This document shows positions 1 to 6,986 of a stretch of 20,741 nt of DNA, piece after piece (the first letter of the stretch is position 1; each line of letters starts with the position of its first letter). A program made the position numbers and the translations under genes. The stretch is taken from the NCBI GenBank assembly GCA_038231495.1, contig JBBRLG010000050.1:1-20741 (forward strand), written 5' to 3'. The notes under the pieces are model-generated. The model was not told the origin of the DNA and did not search any database. It saw nothing but the letters and a program-made list of their open reading frames with translations. Source of the stretch: JBBRLG01 sp038231495. GTDB lineage: Bacteria > Planctomycetota > Planctomycetia > Gemmatales > Gemmataceae.

Positions 1-3
1 GCC

Positions 4-53
4 CGCTTGCTGGCTGAACCCGTGCGGAAGCCAGCAAGCGAGCCGCTTGCGGC
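4..53. repeat. Palindromic intergenic repeats (CGCTTGCTGGCT hairpin plus GCCGCTTGCGGC core)
   Basis: A perfect 12-bp inverted repeat pairs 4-15 with 29-40 across a 13-nt loop. It is followed at 42-53 by the core GCCGCTTGCGGC, which recurs at other gene boundaries in the window (3743, 6934, 6966, 18154). The region upstream of dnaG therefore starts with stacked hairpins. They may be the terminator region of a gene lying before the window. Confidence 0.7.
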
Positions 54-58
54 TACGG

Positions 59-109
59 CCCGCTTGTGGTTACGGGCGTTTGTGCCGAATCGAGTCGCGG
101 GCAGTATAG
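59..109 (+). repeat. 51-bp intergenic repeat, copy 1 (upstream of dnaG)
   Basis: This segment matches 14305-14355 at 47 of 51 positions by eye, without gaps. Both copies are on the plus strand roughly 85-105 bp before a start codon (dnaG here, the response regulator there). Both end in GGCAGTATAG, which could serve as an extended -10-like element. Whether it is a promoter module or a mobile repeat cannot be decided from two copies. Confidence 0.7.
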
Positions 110-212
110 CTGCGGAACAACCTGCACAATCCGTAACGGCATCATCCCCTGTTAAACGGAACGCTTCGGGCGTCGTCCTCAACTGATTTTCCGTAACACG
201 GCGCGGTGAACC

Positions 213-2015
213 TTGGCTGACGATCGGGTCAAGCAGATTAAAGAGGCAAACGACATCGTGGACGTCGTCGGCGGCTACCTGAGTTTGCGGCCCGCCGGCC
301 CGACTTACAAGGGCCTGTGCCCCTTCCACGACGATCACCGGCCGTCGTTCGACGTGGACCCCCGCCGCCAACGCTACCGGTGTTGGGCCTGTGATAAATA
401 CGGCGATGTCATCAGTTTTGTTCAAGAGTTCGAGCGCGTCGATTTTAAGGAAGCGCTGGAGATTCTGGCCCGCCGTGCCGGAATTCAGCTGGAAAAACCG
501 ACTTCGGATTCACAAAACCTCCGCCGCGCCCTCATGCTTGATGTTGTACGGTGGGCCGCCAGCCAGTTTCACGAGTGCCTGCTCGACTCGCCCCTGGCCG
601 AAGAGGCCCGCCGTTACCTCGGCGACCGCGCCCTCAAGGGCGAGACGGTTCGCAAGTACGAACTGGGCTACGCGCCTCGGACCGGGGACTGGCTGGTGCT
701 AAAGGCCGACGCGGCGGGGATCGACTTGGACGTGCTGGAAAAGGTCGGTCTGATCGCCCCGCGGACGCAAGGGCCGGGCCACTACGACCGCTTCCGCGAC
801 CGCGTGCAGTTCCCCATCCGGGACGTGCGCGGGCGGACCGTGGGCTTCGGCGGTCGCATCCTGCCGTCGTCTCCCCTATCGGGGCGGGGGCAGAAATACT
901 ATAATTCCAGTGACACGCCGTTGTTCGCGAAAAGTGAACTCCTGTACGGACTCGACCAGGCTCGGACGGCGGCGTCGAAGGCGGGATACCTCGCAGTCGT
1001 TGAAGGTTACACCGACGTGTTGATGGCGCACCAGGCCGGCATCGGCCAGGTCGTCGCCACGATGGGTACGGCCCTCAACGCCCGCCACGTGCAGAATCTG
1101 CGGCGCTTTGCGCCCCGAGTGGTGTTGGTATTTGATGCGGATGCAGGCGGTGACACGGGCGTGAACCGCGCCCTGGAGCTGTTCGCCAGTCACGACGTGG
1201 ACCTCGCGATTGCCACGTTGCCCGCCGGGCTGGACCCGTGCGACCTCCTCGTGCAGCAGGGGCCGGACGCCTTTCGGCAAGTGCTGGAGAAGGCCGCGGA
1301 CGCGCTGGAGTTCAAGTTGAACCAGGTGCTGAATCACGAAGGAAGCCTTGGGATCGAAGGCCAGCGTCGGGCCGTGGACGCGGTGCTGGGCATTGTCGCC
1401 CTGGCACCGCCGTTGGCGGGCCAGGCCGGCGCGATCCGTACGCAATTGATGGTCACCCGGATTTCCCGCCGGCTGGCCCTCAAGGAGGAGATGGTCTGGG
1501 CGCGGCTGGAGGAACTGCGGGCGCAGAAGCGTCCGGCCGAAAAGTCCTCCCCCGCCCGGTCCGAGGAAGCCGCCCCGGCCGTCCGCGGCGCCAAGCCCGT
1601 GACGGCGGAGCGGGAGTTGTTGGAAGTCCTACTGGCCGACGAGACGCTGGTGGCTGCGGCCGCGGCGTCGATTCCGCCGGAGGAAATCCAGCACCCGGGC
1701 CTGCGACGGTTGCTCGCCGGCCTGTACGCGCTGTTGGCCGAGGACGTGCCGCCCACTCTGGACCAGTTGCGGGCGCGCCTGGAAGAAGGCCCGCTGGCGC
1801 GGAAGGCCATGGACCTGCAGGACGTCGGTCTGCAAAACCCGAACCGGGCGGAGTGGTTCCGCCGCCTCCTGGACCAGTTCCAGGAACGGCGGACCCGCCC
1901 CGCGAAACAACAACTCCAAACCCAGTTGCAGTCCACCAGCGACCACCAGGCCGCGCTCGAACTGCTCCGGAAGCTGCAACGGGCGAAGCAGGAAAGGATG
2001 AAGGAGGAAGGATGA
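213..2015 (+). CDS. dnaG: DNA primase DnaG
   Basis: This is the replicative primase, which makes RNA primers at the replication fork. The 600-aa length is typical. A CHC2 zinc-binding domain lies at residues ~1-95 with ligands C36, H39, C57 and C60. The catalytic core follows (~120-250), then the TOPRIM domain (~258-345) with the EGYTD motif at 264-268 and DAD at 308-310 as the metal-binding acidic residues. The C-terminal ~200 residues should be the helicase-interaction region and are poorly conserved. The start is a TTG at 213. The next residues (ADDRVKQIKEANDIVDVV) match the usual DnaG N-terminus and no better ATG lies upstream. The ribosome-binding site is weak. rpoD follows 70 bp downstream, as in the classical macromolecular synthesis operon, but rpsU is not visible. 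The last codons (ERMKEEG) are encoded by a GGATGAAGGAGG-type repeat, so the native C-terminus may have been replaced. Confidence 0.97.
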   Translation: MADDRVKQIKEANDIVDVVGGYLSLRPAGPTYKGLCPFHDDHRPSFDVDPRRQRYRCWACDKYGDVISFVQEFERVDFKEALEILARRAGIQLEKPTSDSQNLRRALMLDVVRWAASQFHECLLDSPLAEEARRYLGDRALKGETVRKYELGYAPRTGDWLVLKADAAGIDLDVLEKVGLIAPRTQGPGHYDRFRDRVQFPIRDVRGRTVGFGGRILPSSPLSGRGQKYYNSSDTPLFAKSELLYGLDQARTAASKAGYLAVVEGYTDVLMAHQAGIGQVVATMGTALNARHVQNLRRFAPRVVLVFDADAGGDTGVNRALELFASHDVDLAIATLPAGLDPCDLLVQQGPDAFRQVLEKAADALEFKLNQVLNHEGSLGIEGQRRAVDAVLGIVALAPPLAGQAGAIRTQLMVTRISRRLALKEEMVWARLEELRAQKRPAEKSSPARSEEAAPAVRGAKPVTAERELLEVLLADETLVAAAAASIPPEEIQHPGLRRLLAGLYALLAEDVPPTLDQLRARLEEGPLARKAMDLQDVGLQNPNRAEWFRRLLDQFQERRTRPAKQQLQTQLQSTSDHQAALELLRKLQRAKQERMKEEG

Positions 2016-2062
2016 AGGAGGAATCAAAACAATTCTTGTATTTGATTCCTCCTTCATCCTTC
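2007..2062 (+). repeat. 22-bp perfect hairpin between dnaG and rpoD
   Basis: Positions 2007-2028 are the exact reverse complement of 2041-2062, with a 12-nt loop. The left arm contains the dnaG stop codon (2013-2015) and repeats the unit GGATGAAGGAGG. The right arm ends 23 bp before the rpoD start. There is no clear T-run after the stem. It could act as an attenuator, an mRNA processing site or a 3'-end stabiliser between the two genes. ATGAAGGA-type repeats are, from memory, common in planctomycete intergenic DNA. Confidence 0.85.
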
Positions 2063-2085
2063 ATCCTTCCAAAGAGGAGGGTTTG

Positions 2086-3741
2086 ATGGTAGAGAAGAAC
2101 GAAGACGGCCTGAAGGCTTTGCTCGAATCGGGCAAGGAAAAGGGCTATTTGACGTATAGCCAGGTGAACGACCACCTGCCCGACGACGACGCCAACCCCG
2201 AGAAGATCGATCAACTCTTGATCCTCCTCGAAGACCAGGGCATCGAGTTGATCGACGAGGCGGAGGCCGAGGAGCGCGAGGGCGGCAGCACCGCGGCCGC
2301 GGTCGATGACGAGGTGCGGGCCGAACTCGACCTCAGCTTCATGGACGAAGAGGACACCCGCCGCATCGACGACCCGGTGCGCATGTACCTCACGCAGATG
2401 GGCGAAATCCCGCTGCTGAAGCGCAACGAAGAAATCGCCCTGGCCAAAAAGATCGAAGTCACCCGCAAGCGCTTCCGCCGCAAAGTCCTCGAATGCGACG
2501 GGGCGCTGACGCAGGTGGTCGATACCCTGAAGCGCGTCCACGCCGGCGACCTGCCCTTCGACCGCACGATCAAGGTGTCGCTGACGGAAAACCTTGAGAA
2601 AGACAAAATCCTGTCGCGCATGCCGGCCAACCTCAAGACGCTCGAACACCTGATGGAGCAGAACCAGGAGGATTTTGCCCAAGTCCTCGACCCGCGCGTC
2701 CAGGAGGAGGACAAGCGCAAGCTCCGCCGCACCCTCCGCATCCGCCGGCGCAAGGCCGTCACGCTCGTCGAAGAATTGAGCATCCGGACGCAGAAGATTC
2801 AGCCGCTGATGAAGCGCCTGGAGCAAATGTCGGTGCGGATGGACGAACTGGAACAGGAGATCCTCCACCTGGCCGGCGACCGCGCCGCCAAGGAGGACCG
2901 GGCCAACCTCGAAAAAGAGCTGAACGATTACATGCTCCTGACGCTCGAAGAGCCGGGCAGCCTGCGGAAGCGGGTGGAGATCGTCAAGAAGCGGTTCAGC
3001 GAGTACGAGCAGGCGAAGCGCGACCTGTCCGGCGGCAACCTGCGGCTGGTGGTGAGCATCGCCAAGAAGTACCGCAACCGCGGCTTGAGTTTCCTGGACC
3101 TGATTCAGGAAGGCAACACGGGCCTGATGCGGGCGGTGGACAAGTACGAGTACCGCCGCGGCTACAAGTTCAGCACCTACGCGACGTGGTGGATTCGCCA
3201 GGCGATCACGCGCGCCATCGCCGACCAGGCGCGGACGATCCGCATTCCGGTCCACATGATCGAGACGATGAGCAAGCTGCGTAACGTCTCGAAAAAGCTG
3301 TTGCAAGAGATGGGCCGTGAGCCGACGATTGAGGAGACGGCGAAGGCCGCCCAGATCAGCGTCGAGGAGACGCGCCGCGTCCTGAAGATTAGCCGGCACC
3401 CGATCAGTCTCGACCGGCCGGTGGGCGAGAGCGAGGACAGTTACTTCGGCGACTTCATCGAGGACGACACGGCAGAATCGCCGGTGCAGGCCGCGACGCA
3501 GGAGATGCTGAAGGACAAGATCGACCAGGTGCTCAAGACGCTGACGTACCGCGAGCGTGAGATCATCAAGCTGCGCTACGGCTTGGGCGACGGCTACACT
3601 TATACGCTGGAAGAGGTGGGCCGCATCTTCAAGGTGACGCGGGAGCGTGTCCGCCAGATCGAGGCCAAGGCGGTGCGGAAGCTACAACACCCGGTGCGCA
3701 GCCGTCAACTCGAAGGCTTCCTGGATAGCATACGCCGTTGA
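2086..3741 (+). CDS. rpoD: RNA polymerase primary sigma factor RpoD (sigma-70)
   Basis: This housekeeping sigma factor (551 aa) directs RNA polymerase to most promoters. Region 1.1 covers ~1-60. Region 1.2 starts at DDPVRMYLTQMG (95-106). A charged, coiled-coil-like non-conserved region of about 170 residues follows. Region 2 (~305-385) has the core-binding stretch NLRLVVSIAKKYRNRGLSF and the -10 recognition helix around YKFSTYATWWIRQAITRA (360-377). Region 3 covers ~390-470. Region 4 (~475-545) ends in a helix-turn-helix, TLEEVGRIFKVTRERVRQIE. The ATG at 2086 is preferred over a TTG at 2083 because GGAGG ends about 5-7 nt upstream. The gene lies 70 bp after dnaG, probably in the same transcription unit, with a hairpin between them. 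The length and full set of regions support a group 1 sigma factor rather than an alternative one. Confidence 0.97.
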   Translation: MVEKNEDGLKALLESGKEKGYLTYSQVNDHLPDDDANPEKIDQLLILLEDQGIELIDEAEAEEREGGSTAAAVDDEVRAELDLSFMDEEDTRRIDDPVRMYLTQMGEIPLLKRNEEIALAKKIEVTRKRFRRKVLECDGALTQVVDTLKRVHAGDLPFDRTIKVSLTENLEKDKILSRMPANLKTLEHLMEQNQEDFAQVLDPRVQEEDKRKLRRTLRIRRRKAVTLVEELSIRTQKIQPLMKRLEQMSVRMDELEQEILHLAGDRAAKEDRANLEKELNDYMLLTLEEPGSLRKRVEIVKKRFSEYEQAKRDLSGGNLRLVVSIAKKYRNRGLSFLDLIQEGNTGLMRAVDKYEYRRGYKFSTYATWWIRQAITRAIADQARTIRIPVHMIETMSKLRNVSKKLLQEMGREPTIEETAKAAQISVEETRRVLKISRHPISLDRPVGESEDSYFGDFIEDDTAESPVQAATQEMLKDKIDQVLKTLTYREREIIKLRYGLGDGYTYTLEEVGRIFKVTRERVRQIEAKAVRKLQHPVRSRQLEGFLDSIRR

Positions 3742-3776
3742 TGCCGCTTGCGGCGTTGCGCTCTTTCTCCGAACCG

Positions 3777-3807
3777 AGGCCACAAGCGGCTTGTCTGCTT
3801 GTGGCCT
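3777..3807 (+). terminator. Hairpin after rpoD, with palindromic repeat core
   Basis: An 11-bp perfect inverted repeat (AGGCCACAAGC at 3777-3787, GCTTGTGGCCT at 3797-3807) has a 9-nt loop and is followed by TTGTTCGTT. The core GCCGCTTGCGGC lies at 3743-3754, two bases after the rpoD stop codon. The position suggests termination of the dnaG-rpoD transcript. The U-tract is short, so this is inference. Confidence 0.55.
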
Positions 3808-3813
3808 TGTTCG

Positions 3814-3842
3814 TTCCGTCCGAACCGCGGGTCACGTATAAT
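3814..3842 (+). promoter_or_regulatory. Promoter of the MNT gene, consensus -10 TATAAT
   Basis: A perfect TATAAT lies at 3837-3842. A weak -35-like TTCCGT at 3814-3819 is 17 bp upstream. The -10 ends only 6 bp before the ATG at 3849, so a transcript starting at the usual distance would begin at or next to the start codon. No Shine-Dalgarno sequence fits between them. This points to a leaderless mRNA for the MNT-HEPN pair. Confidence 0.5.
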
Positions 3843-3848
3843 CAAGAC

Positions 3849-4298
3849 ATGGCGAAAAAAGCACTACGACCGTCCGCACCTGGGTTGCTGCGGTGGTATC
3901 GCGGAGCGGAAATCCCGATGCGCGTAATCCGCCGGTTCGTGCGCGACGTGGCCGAGCGATTTGAGCCGGATCGGATCGTTTTGTTCGGCTCCTATGCTTA
4001 TGGAACGCCGCATGCGGACAGCGATGTGGACATCCTCGTCATCATGCCGGCCCGAAACCAAATCGACATGGCGGTCAAAATTCACCTTGCGATCCTGCCG
4101 GCTTTTCCGTTGGACCTCATCGTCCGCACGCCGAAGAACCTGAAATGGCGTCTGGAGGAAGGCGACTGGTTTCTGCGCGAGATCGTGTCCAAGGGCAAGG
4201 TCTTGTATGAAAAAGACGACGCGCGAATGGGTACGCAAAGCCGAAGCGGACTACGTCGCGGCAGGGCTGTCCAGCCGAAGCAAAATTCCACTGCATGA
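3849..4298 (+). CDS. MNT-domain nucleotidyltransferase (HEPN partner, antitoxin-like)
   Basis: This is a minimal nucleotidyltransferase of the DNA polymerase beta superfamily, 149 aa. The signature is clear: GS at residues 47-48 in LFGSYAYGTPHADSDVDILV, catalytic acids D59 and D61, and a third acid at D89 (PLDLIV). In characterised MNT-HEPN systems this type of protein adds AMP to the HEPN toxin and silences it. I infer that role here from the adjacent HEPN gene. The ATG at 3849 is chosen because a consensus -10 lies just upstream. Longer reading from 3742 would run through the terminator hairpin after rpoD. The 3' end overlaps the HEPN start by 92 bp, and the last ~25 residues look unstructured. 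The partner gene is disrupted, so this gene may be an orphan antitoxin. Confidence 0.88.
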   Translation: MAKKALRPSAPGLLRWYRGAEIPMRVIRRFVRDVAERFEPDRIVLFGSYAYGTPHADSDVDILVIMPARNQIDMAVKIHLAILPAFPLDLIVRTPKNLKWRLEEGDWFLREIVSKGKVLYEKDDARMGTQSRSGLRRGRAVQPKQNSTA

Positions 4299-4697
4299 CG
4301 TGGTGTGTTTCCACTGCCAGCAATGCGCCGAAAAATACCTTAAAGGATTGCTAGTGGTTCAACTCACCTCAATCGACAGCAGCCTTCCGCACTACGGGGG
4401 TTTGGCTATCAATTCAAGTGAGTTGAACCACTAGAGGAACTTGGACGGCCCGTGCCGCGGCTCCACAACTTGGATGACCTGCTCGCGCTACTCCAACCCG
4501 ACTACCCATCGTTGCTCTCGTTGCGGAGCGGGCTGATCACGCTGTCCGATTATGCCGTCGATACGCGGTATCCGGGCGACAACACCAGCAAACGCCAGGC
4601 CACCTCCGCGCTCCGCTGGACGGAGAAGGTGCGCACCGCCGCCCGCAACCTCCTCGGCATCCGGCCGCCGCGCCCAAAGTCGCCGCCGAAAAAATGA
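4207..4697 (+). pseudogene. HEPN-domain protein gene disrupted by an insertion
   Basis: The N-terminal half (4207-4350) encodes a typical HEPN start, with CFHCQQCAEKYLKG near residues 34-47. The C-terminal half (4435-4697) encodes RLHNLDDLLALL, then DTRYPGD and a basic proline-rich tail. Between them an 84-bp inverted-repeat element brings in a TAG stop (4432-4434), giving a 75-aa truncated product. Removing 80 bp (one CTAG retained) restores a continuous 136-aa HEPN frame reading KGLLEELGRPVPRLHNL across the junction. HEPN proteins paired with MNT enzymes usually act as RNases or toxins. The C-terminal piece could be translated separately from a GTG at 4452, but that is speculative. The gene overlaps the upstream MNT gene, as is usual for this pair. 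Confidence 0.88.
4351..4434. mobile_element. MITE-like element with 17-bp perfect terminal inverted repeats, inserted in HEPN gene
   Basis: The first 17 bp (CTAGTGGTTCAACTCAC, 4351-4367) are the exact reverse complement of the last 17 bp (4418-4434). The ends are CTAG, or equivalently a duplicated TA at 4352-4353 and 4432-4433. There is no room for a transposase. IS630-type (Tc1/mariner-like) elements are known to target CTAG and duplicate TA, so a non-autonomous derivative of that family fits best. The interrupted HEPN frame is restored exactly when one CTAG is kept, which fixes the boundaries. No second copy was noticed in this window. Confidence 0.88.
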
Positions 4698-4763
4698 AAG
4701 GCTTCGTCCGCGCCGCGGCAGTATGTTGATAGAGACGAACCACGGGTCAGGAGGACCGACGAC

Positions 4764-6899
4764 ATGGCCATGCGGCAGCTTGCTCCCGTCTTGCATTATC
4801 TCCGCCAGGTCCACACCGACGCACGCCAGCGCGGCCACACCGACGCCGGCCTGGTGGAGCAATTCGTCCGCCACGGCGACGAGGCGGCCTTTACGACGCT
4901 GTTGCAGCGCTACGGTGCGATGGTCTACGGCGTGTGTCGCCGCGTCCTGCGCGACCGGCACGAAGCCGAGGACGCATTTCAGGCCACGTTTCTGTTGCTG
5001 GTCCGCAAGGCGCGGTCGCTGCGGCAGCCGGAACTGCTCGGCCACTGGCTCTACGGCGTCGCTTACCGCACCGCGCTCAAGGCGAAGTCCCTCGCGAGCC
5101 GCCGCGCGTCCGCTAACAGCCCGGTCACCGACCGCGCCGCGCCGCTTTCGGAGGACGTGATCTGGCGCGACCTGCGCCCCGTCCTCGACGACGCGATTAA
5201 CGCCTTGCCGGCCCGGTATCGCGTGCCCTTTATCCTCTGTCACTTGCAAGGTTTGACCAACGCCCAGGCGGCTCGGCAACTGGGTTGCCCGGAAGGCACC
5301 GTGGCGACGCGGCTCGCGCGCGCCCGGATGCGATTGCGCAAGCGCCTGGCGAAATACGGGCCGGGTGTCGCCGCGGGTGCGCTCGCACTCGGCGTCGCAG
5401 AAAACGTGGCCTCGGCGGCACTGCCGGCGTTGTTACTGGTTTCCACGGTACGAATCGCGACCGCATTCCGGGCCGGCCCTGTGGGTGCCGTGCCGGCCGC
5501 GGTCGCCGCTTTAACGGAAGGAGTCTCCAAAGCGATGTTCATGGCAAAATTACGTTTCGTGTTGGCCAGCGCATTCCTGCTCACCGCGACCGTTGGCGGG
5601 ACCGCGATCTGGACCTTCGGCGCTCTCGGTTCGGAACCGCCGGCCGCTTCGGCACCGGCGCAGCTAATTGCGCCCGTCGTGGCTCCGCCGCCGGTCGTCC
5701 GAGGCGTTGCCGTTCCTCCCACGGTCACTGTCGGCGAGAAGAACGAGAAATCAGCCGTCGTCCGCACGGCGAACTTTGAGGTCCACGCCCCGACCCGGCG
5801 CGTCGCGCAGCTCGTCGGCGACGCGGCCGAACGCTTCCGCAAAAGCGAAGCGGTTCGCTGGCTGGGCAAGGAACTTCCCGCCTGGCCGGAGCGCTGCCCT
5901 CTCAAAATCATCATTCACGAAGGCGGTTCGGGCAGCGCCACGACCTTTGCGTTCGACAAGGACAAGGTTCTGTCTCGCGAAATGCACCTGGAAGGTCCGC
6001 TCGATCATTTGCTGTCCAACTGCTTGCCGCACGAGGTCACGCACACGATTTTGGCCGACCATTTCCGAAAACCCCTACCCCGCTGGGCCGACGAAGGGGC
6101 CGCGCTACAGGCCGAGGACGACGAAGAGCAACAGCGGCACGCGACGATGTTGTTGCAGATCATCGACAAATCGGAGCGCATGATCCCGCTGACCAAACTC
6201 CTTCCACTCAAGAACTATCCGCAAGATGTTATGGCCCTTTATTGCGAGGGCTACTCCTTGACGCGCTTTCTGCTTGGGCGCCACGACCACAGGACTTTCC
6301 TGGCGTTTGTCGCCGACGGCATGAAGGACGACGACTGGGAACGGGCCGCGAAGAAGTATTACGATTTCCGCGACGTGGAGCAACTGGAAAGAATCTGGTT
6401 GACCCACGCCAAGAAAGACGCGAAATCCCTGTCACGAACCGCTGGCATCACGTTGCCCACGACGCTCGGCGCGCCGCCGGCTATTGGGCGTGCTTCCTAT
6501 GACGACAAGGAAGGTCGCATTCTAATACACAACCCGGCGGCTTATAACTACGTGCAAAAAACCCGGTACACGAAAGCTGAGACGGGAGAGGGCGACGTGC
6601 CGGTGACTTCCTATGAACTGCACCCCGGGGAACGATTCGCGGTCTACCCAGTCGAGGAAGTTGAGGCGACCGATCCGGCCGGAAAGCCGCTGGATATGCG
6701 AGAGGTTATTGAGGCCATGAGGCGCACAGAGGATCTGCCGGTGGTGATCTCCACCGACGGCGAGAAAGTCAATCCCTATTATCTGGCGGTAGTGAAAGAA
6801 GGCACCATCGTCTTGATTCCGCGCGTCAAAGGGGCGGTAGCAGAAGGGTTAAAATCCGCCGCGCCGGTGCCACCGCCGGTGGTTCGGCCTCAGCGGTGA
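4764..6899 (+). CDS. ECF-type sigma factor fused to a membrane-anchored putative zinc metallopeptidase
   Basis: Residues ~25-195 (of 711) form an ECF sigma factor. Region 2 has RHEAEDAFQATFLLLVRKA and region 4 has a helix-turn-helix, LTNAQAARQLGCPEGTVATRLARAR. A hydrophobic Ala/Leu-rich stretch (201-250) and a likely transmembrane helix (~264-284) follow. A Pro/Ala/Val linker (~290-322) comes next. The C-terminal domain carries HEVTH at 423-427 and WADEG at 441-445, the pattern of a gluzincin-type zinc site (H423, H427 and probably E444). This resembles DUF1570-like peptidases. The start at 4764 has AGGAGG 8 nt upstream. Planctomycete ECF factors with transmembrane C-terminal extensions are known. 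A peptidase module suggests the sigma part may be released or gated by an envelope signal, but this is inference. No separate anti-sigma gene is adjacent. CGCGGCAGTAT at 4714-4724 resembles the motif ending the 51-bp repeats. Confidence 0.9.
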   Translation: MAMRQLAPVLHYLRQVHTDARQRGHTDAGLVEQFVRHGDEAAFTTLLQRYGAMVYGVCRRVLRDRHEAEDAFQATFLLLVRKARSLRQPELLGHWLYGVAYRTALKAKSLASRRASANSPVTDRAAPLSEDVIWRDLRPVLDDAINALPARYRVPFILCHLQGLTNAQAARQLGCPEGTVATRLARARMRLRKRLAKYGPGVAAGALALGVAENVASAALPALLLVSTVRIATAFRAGPVGAVPAAVAALTEGVSKAMFMAKLRFVLASAFLLTATVGGTAIWTFGALGSEPPAASAPAQLIAPVVAPPPVVRGVAVPPTVTVGEKNEKSAVVRTANFEVHAPTRRVAQLVGDAAERFRKSEAVRWLGKELPAWPERCPLKIIIHEGGSGSATTFAFDKDKVLSREMHLEGPLDHLLSNCLPHEVTHTILADHFRKPLPRWADEGAALQAEDDEEQQRHATMLLQIIDKSERMIPLTKLLPLKNYPQDVMALYCEGYSLTRFLLGRHDHRTFLAFVADGMKDDDWERAAKKYYDFRDVEQLERIWLTHAKKDAKSLSRTAGITLPTTLGAPPAIGRASYDDKEGRILIHNPAAYNYVQKTRYTKAETGEGDVPVTSYELHPGERFAVYPVEEVEATDPAGKPLDMREVIEAMRRTEDLPVVISTDGEKVNPYYLAVVKEGTIVLIPRVKGAVAEGLKSAAPVPPPVVRPQR

Positions 6900-6930
6900 C
6901 AACGTCTTGTCACTTGACAGACAAACCCAG

Positions 6931-6980
6931 ATTGCCGCTTGCGGCTTTGCGGTTCGTCCCGCAAAGCCGCAAGCGGCAAT
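6931..6980. terminator. Perfect 22-bp hairpin between convergent genes (palindromic repeat family)
   Basis: Arms 6931-6952 and 6959-6980 are exact reverse complements with a 6-nt TTCGTC loop. Each arm contains the GCCGCTTGCGGC core also seen at 42, 3743 and 18154. It lies 31 bp after one gene and 6 bp from the stop of the opposing gene, so bidirectional termination is the natural reading. There is no T-tract on either side. It could equally be a REP/BIME-type dispersed repeat that sits at gene ends. Confidence 0.75.
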
Positions 6981-6986
6981 CCTTGT

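Noticed and set aside
1480..3399. Long minus-strand open frame of 639 codons antisense to dnaG/rpoD
   Set aside because: It is a GC-driven shadow of two unmistakable conserved genes. The translation is low-complexity and has no domain.
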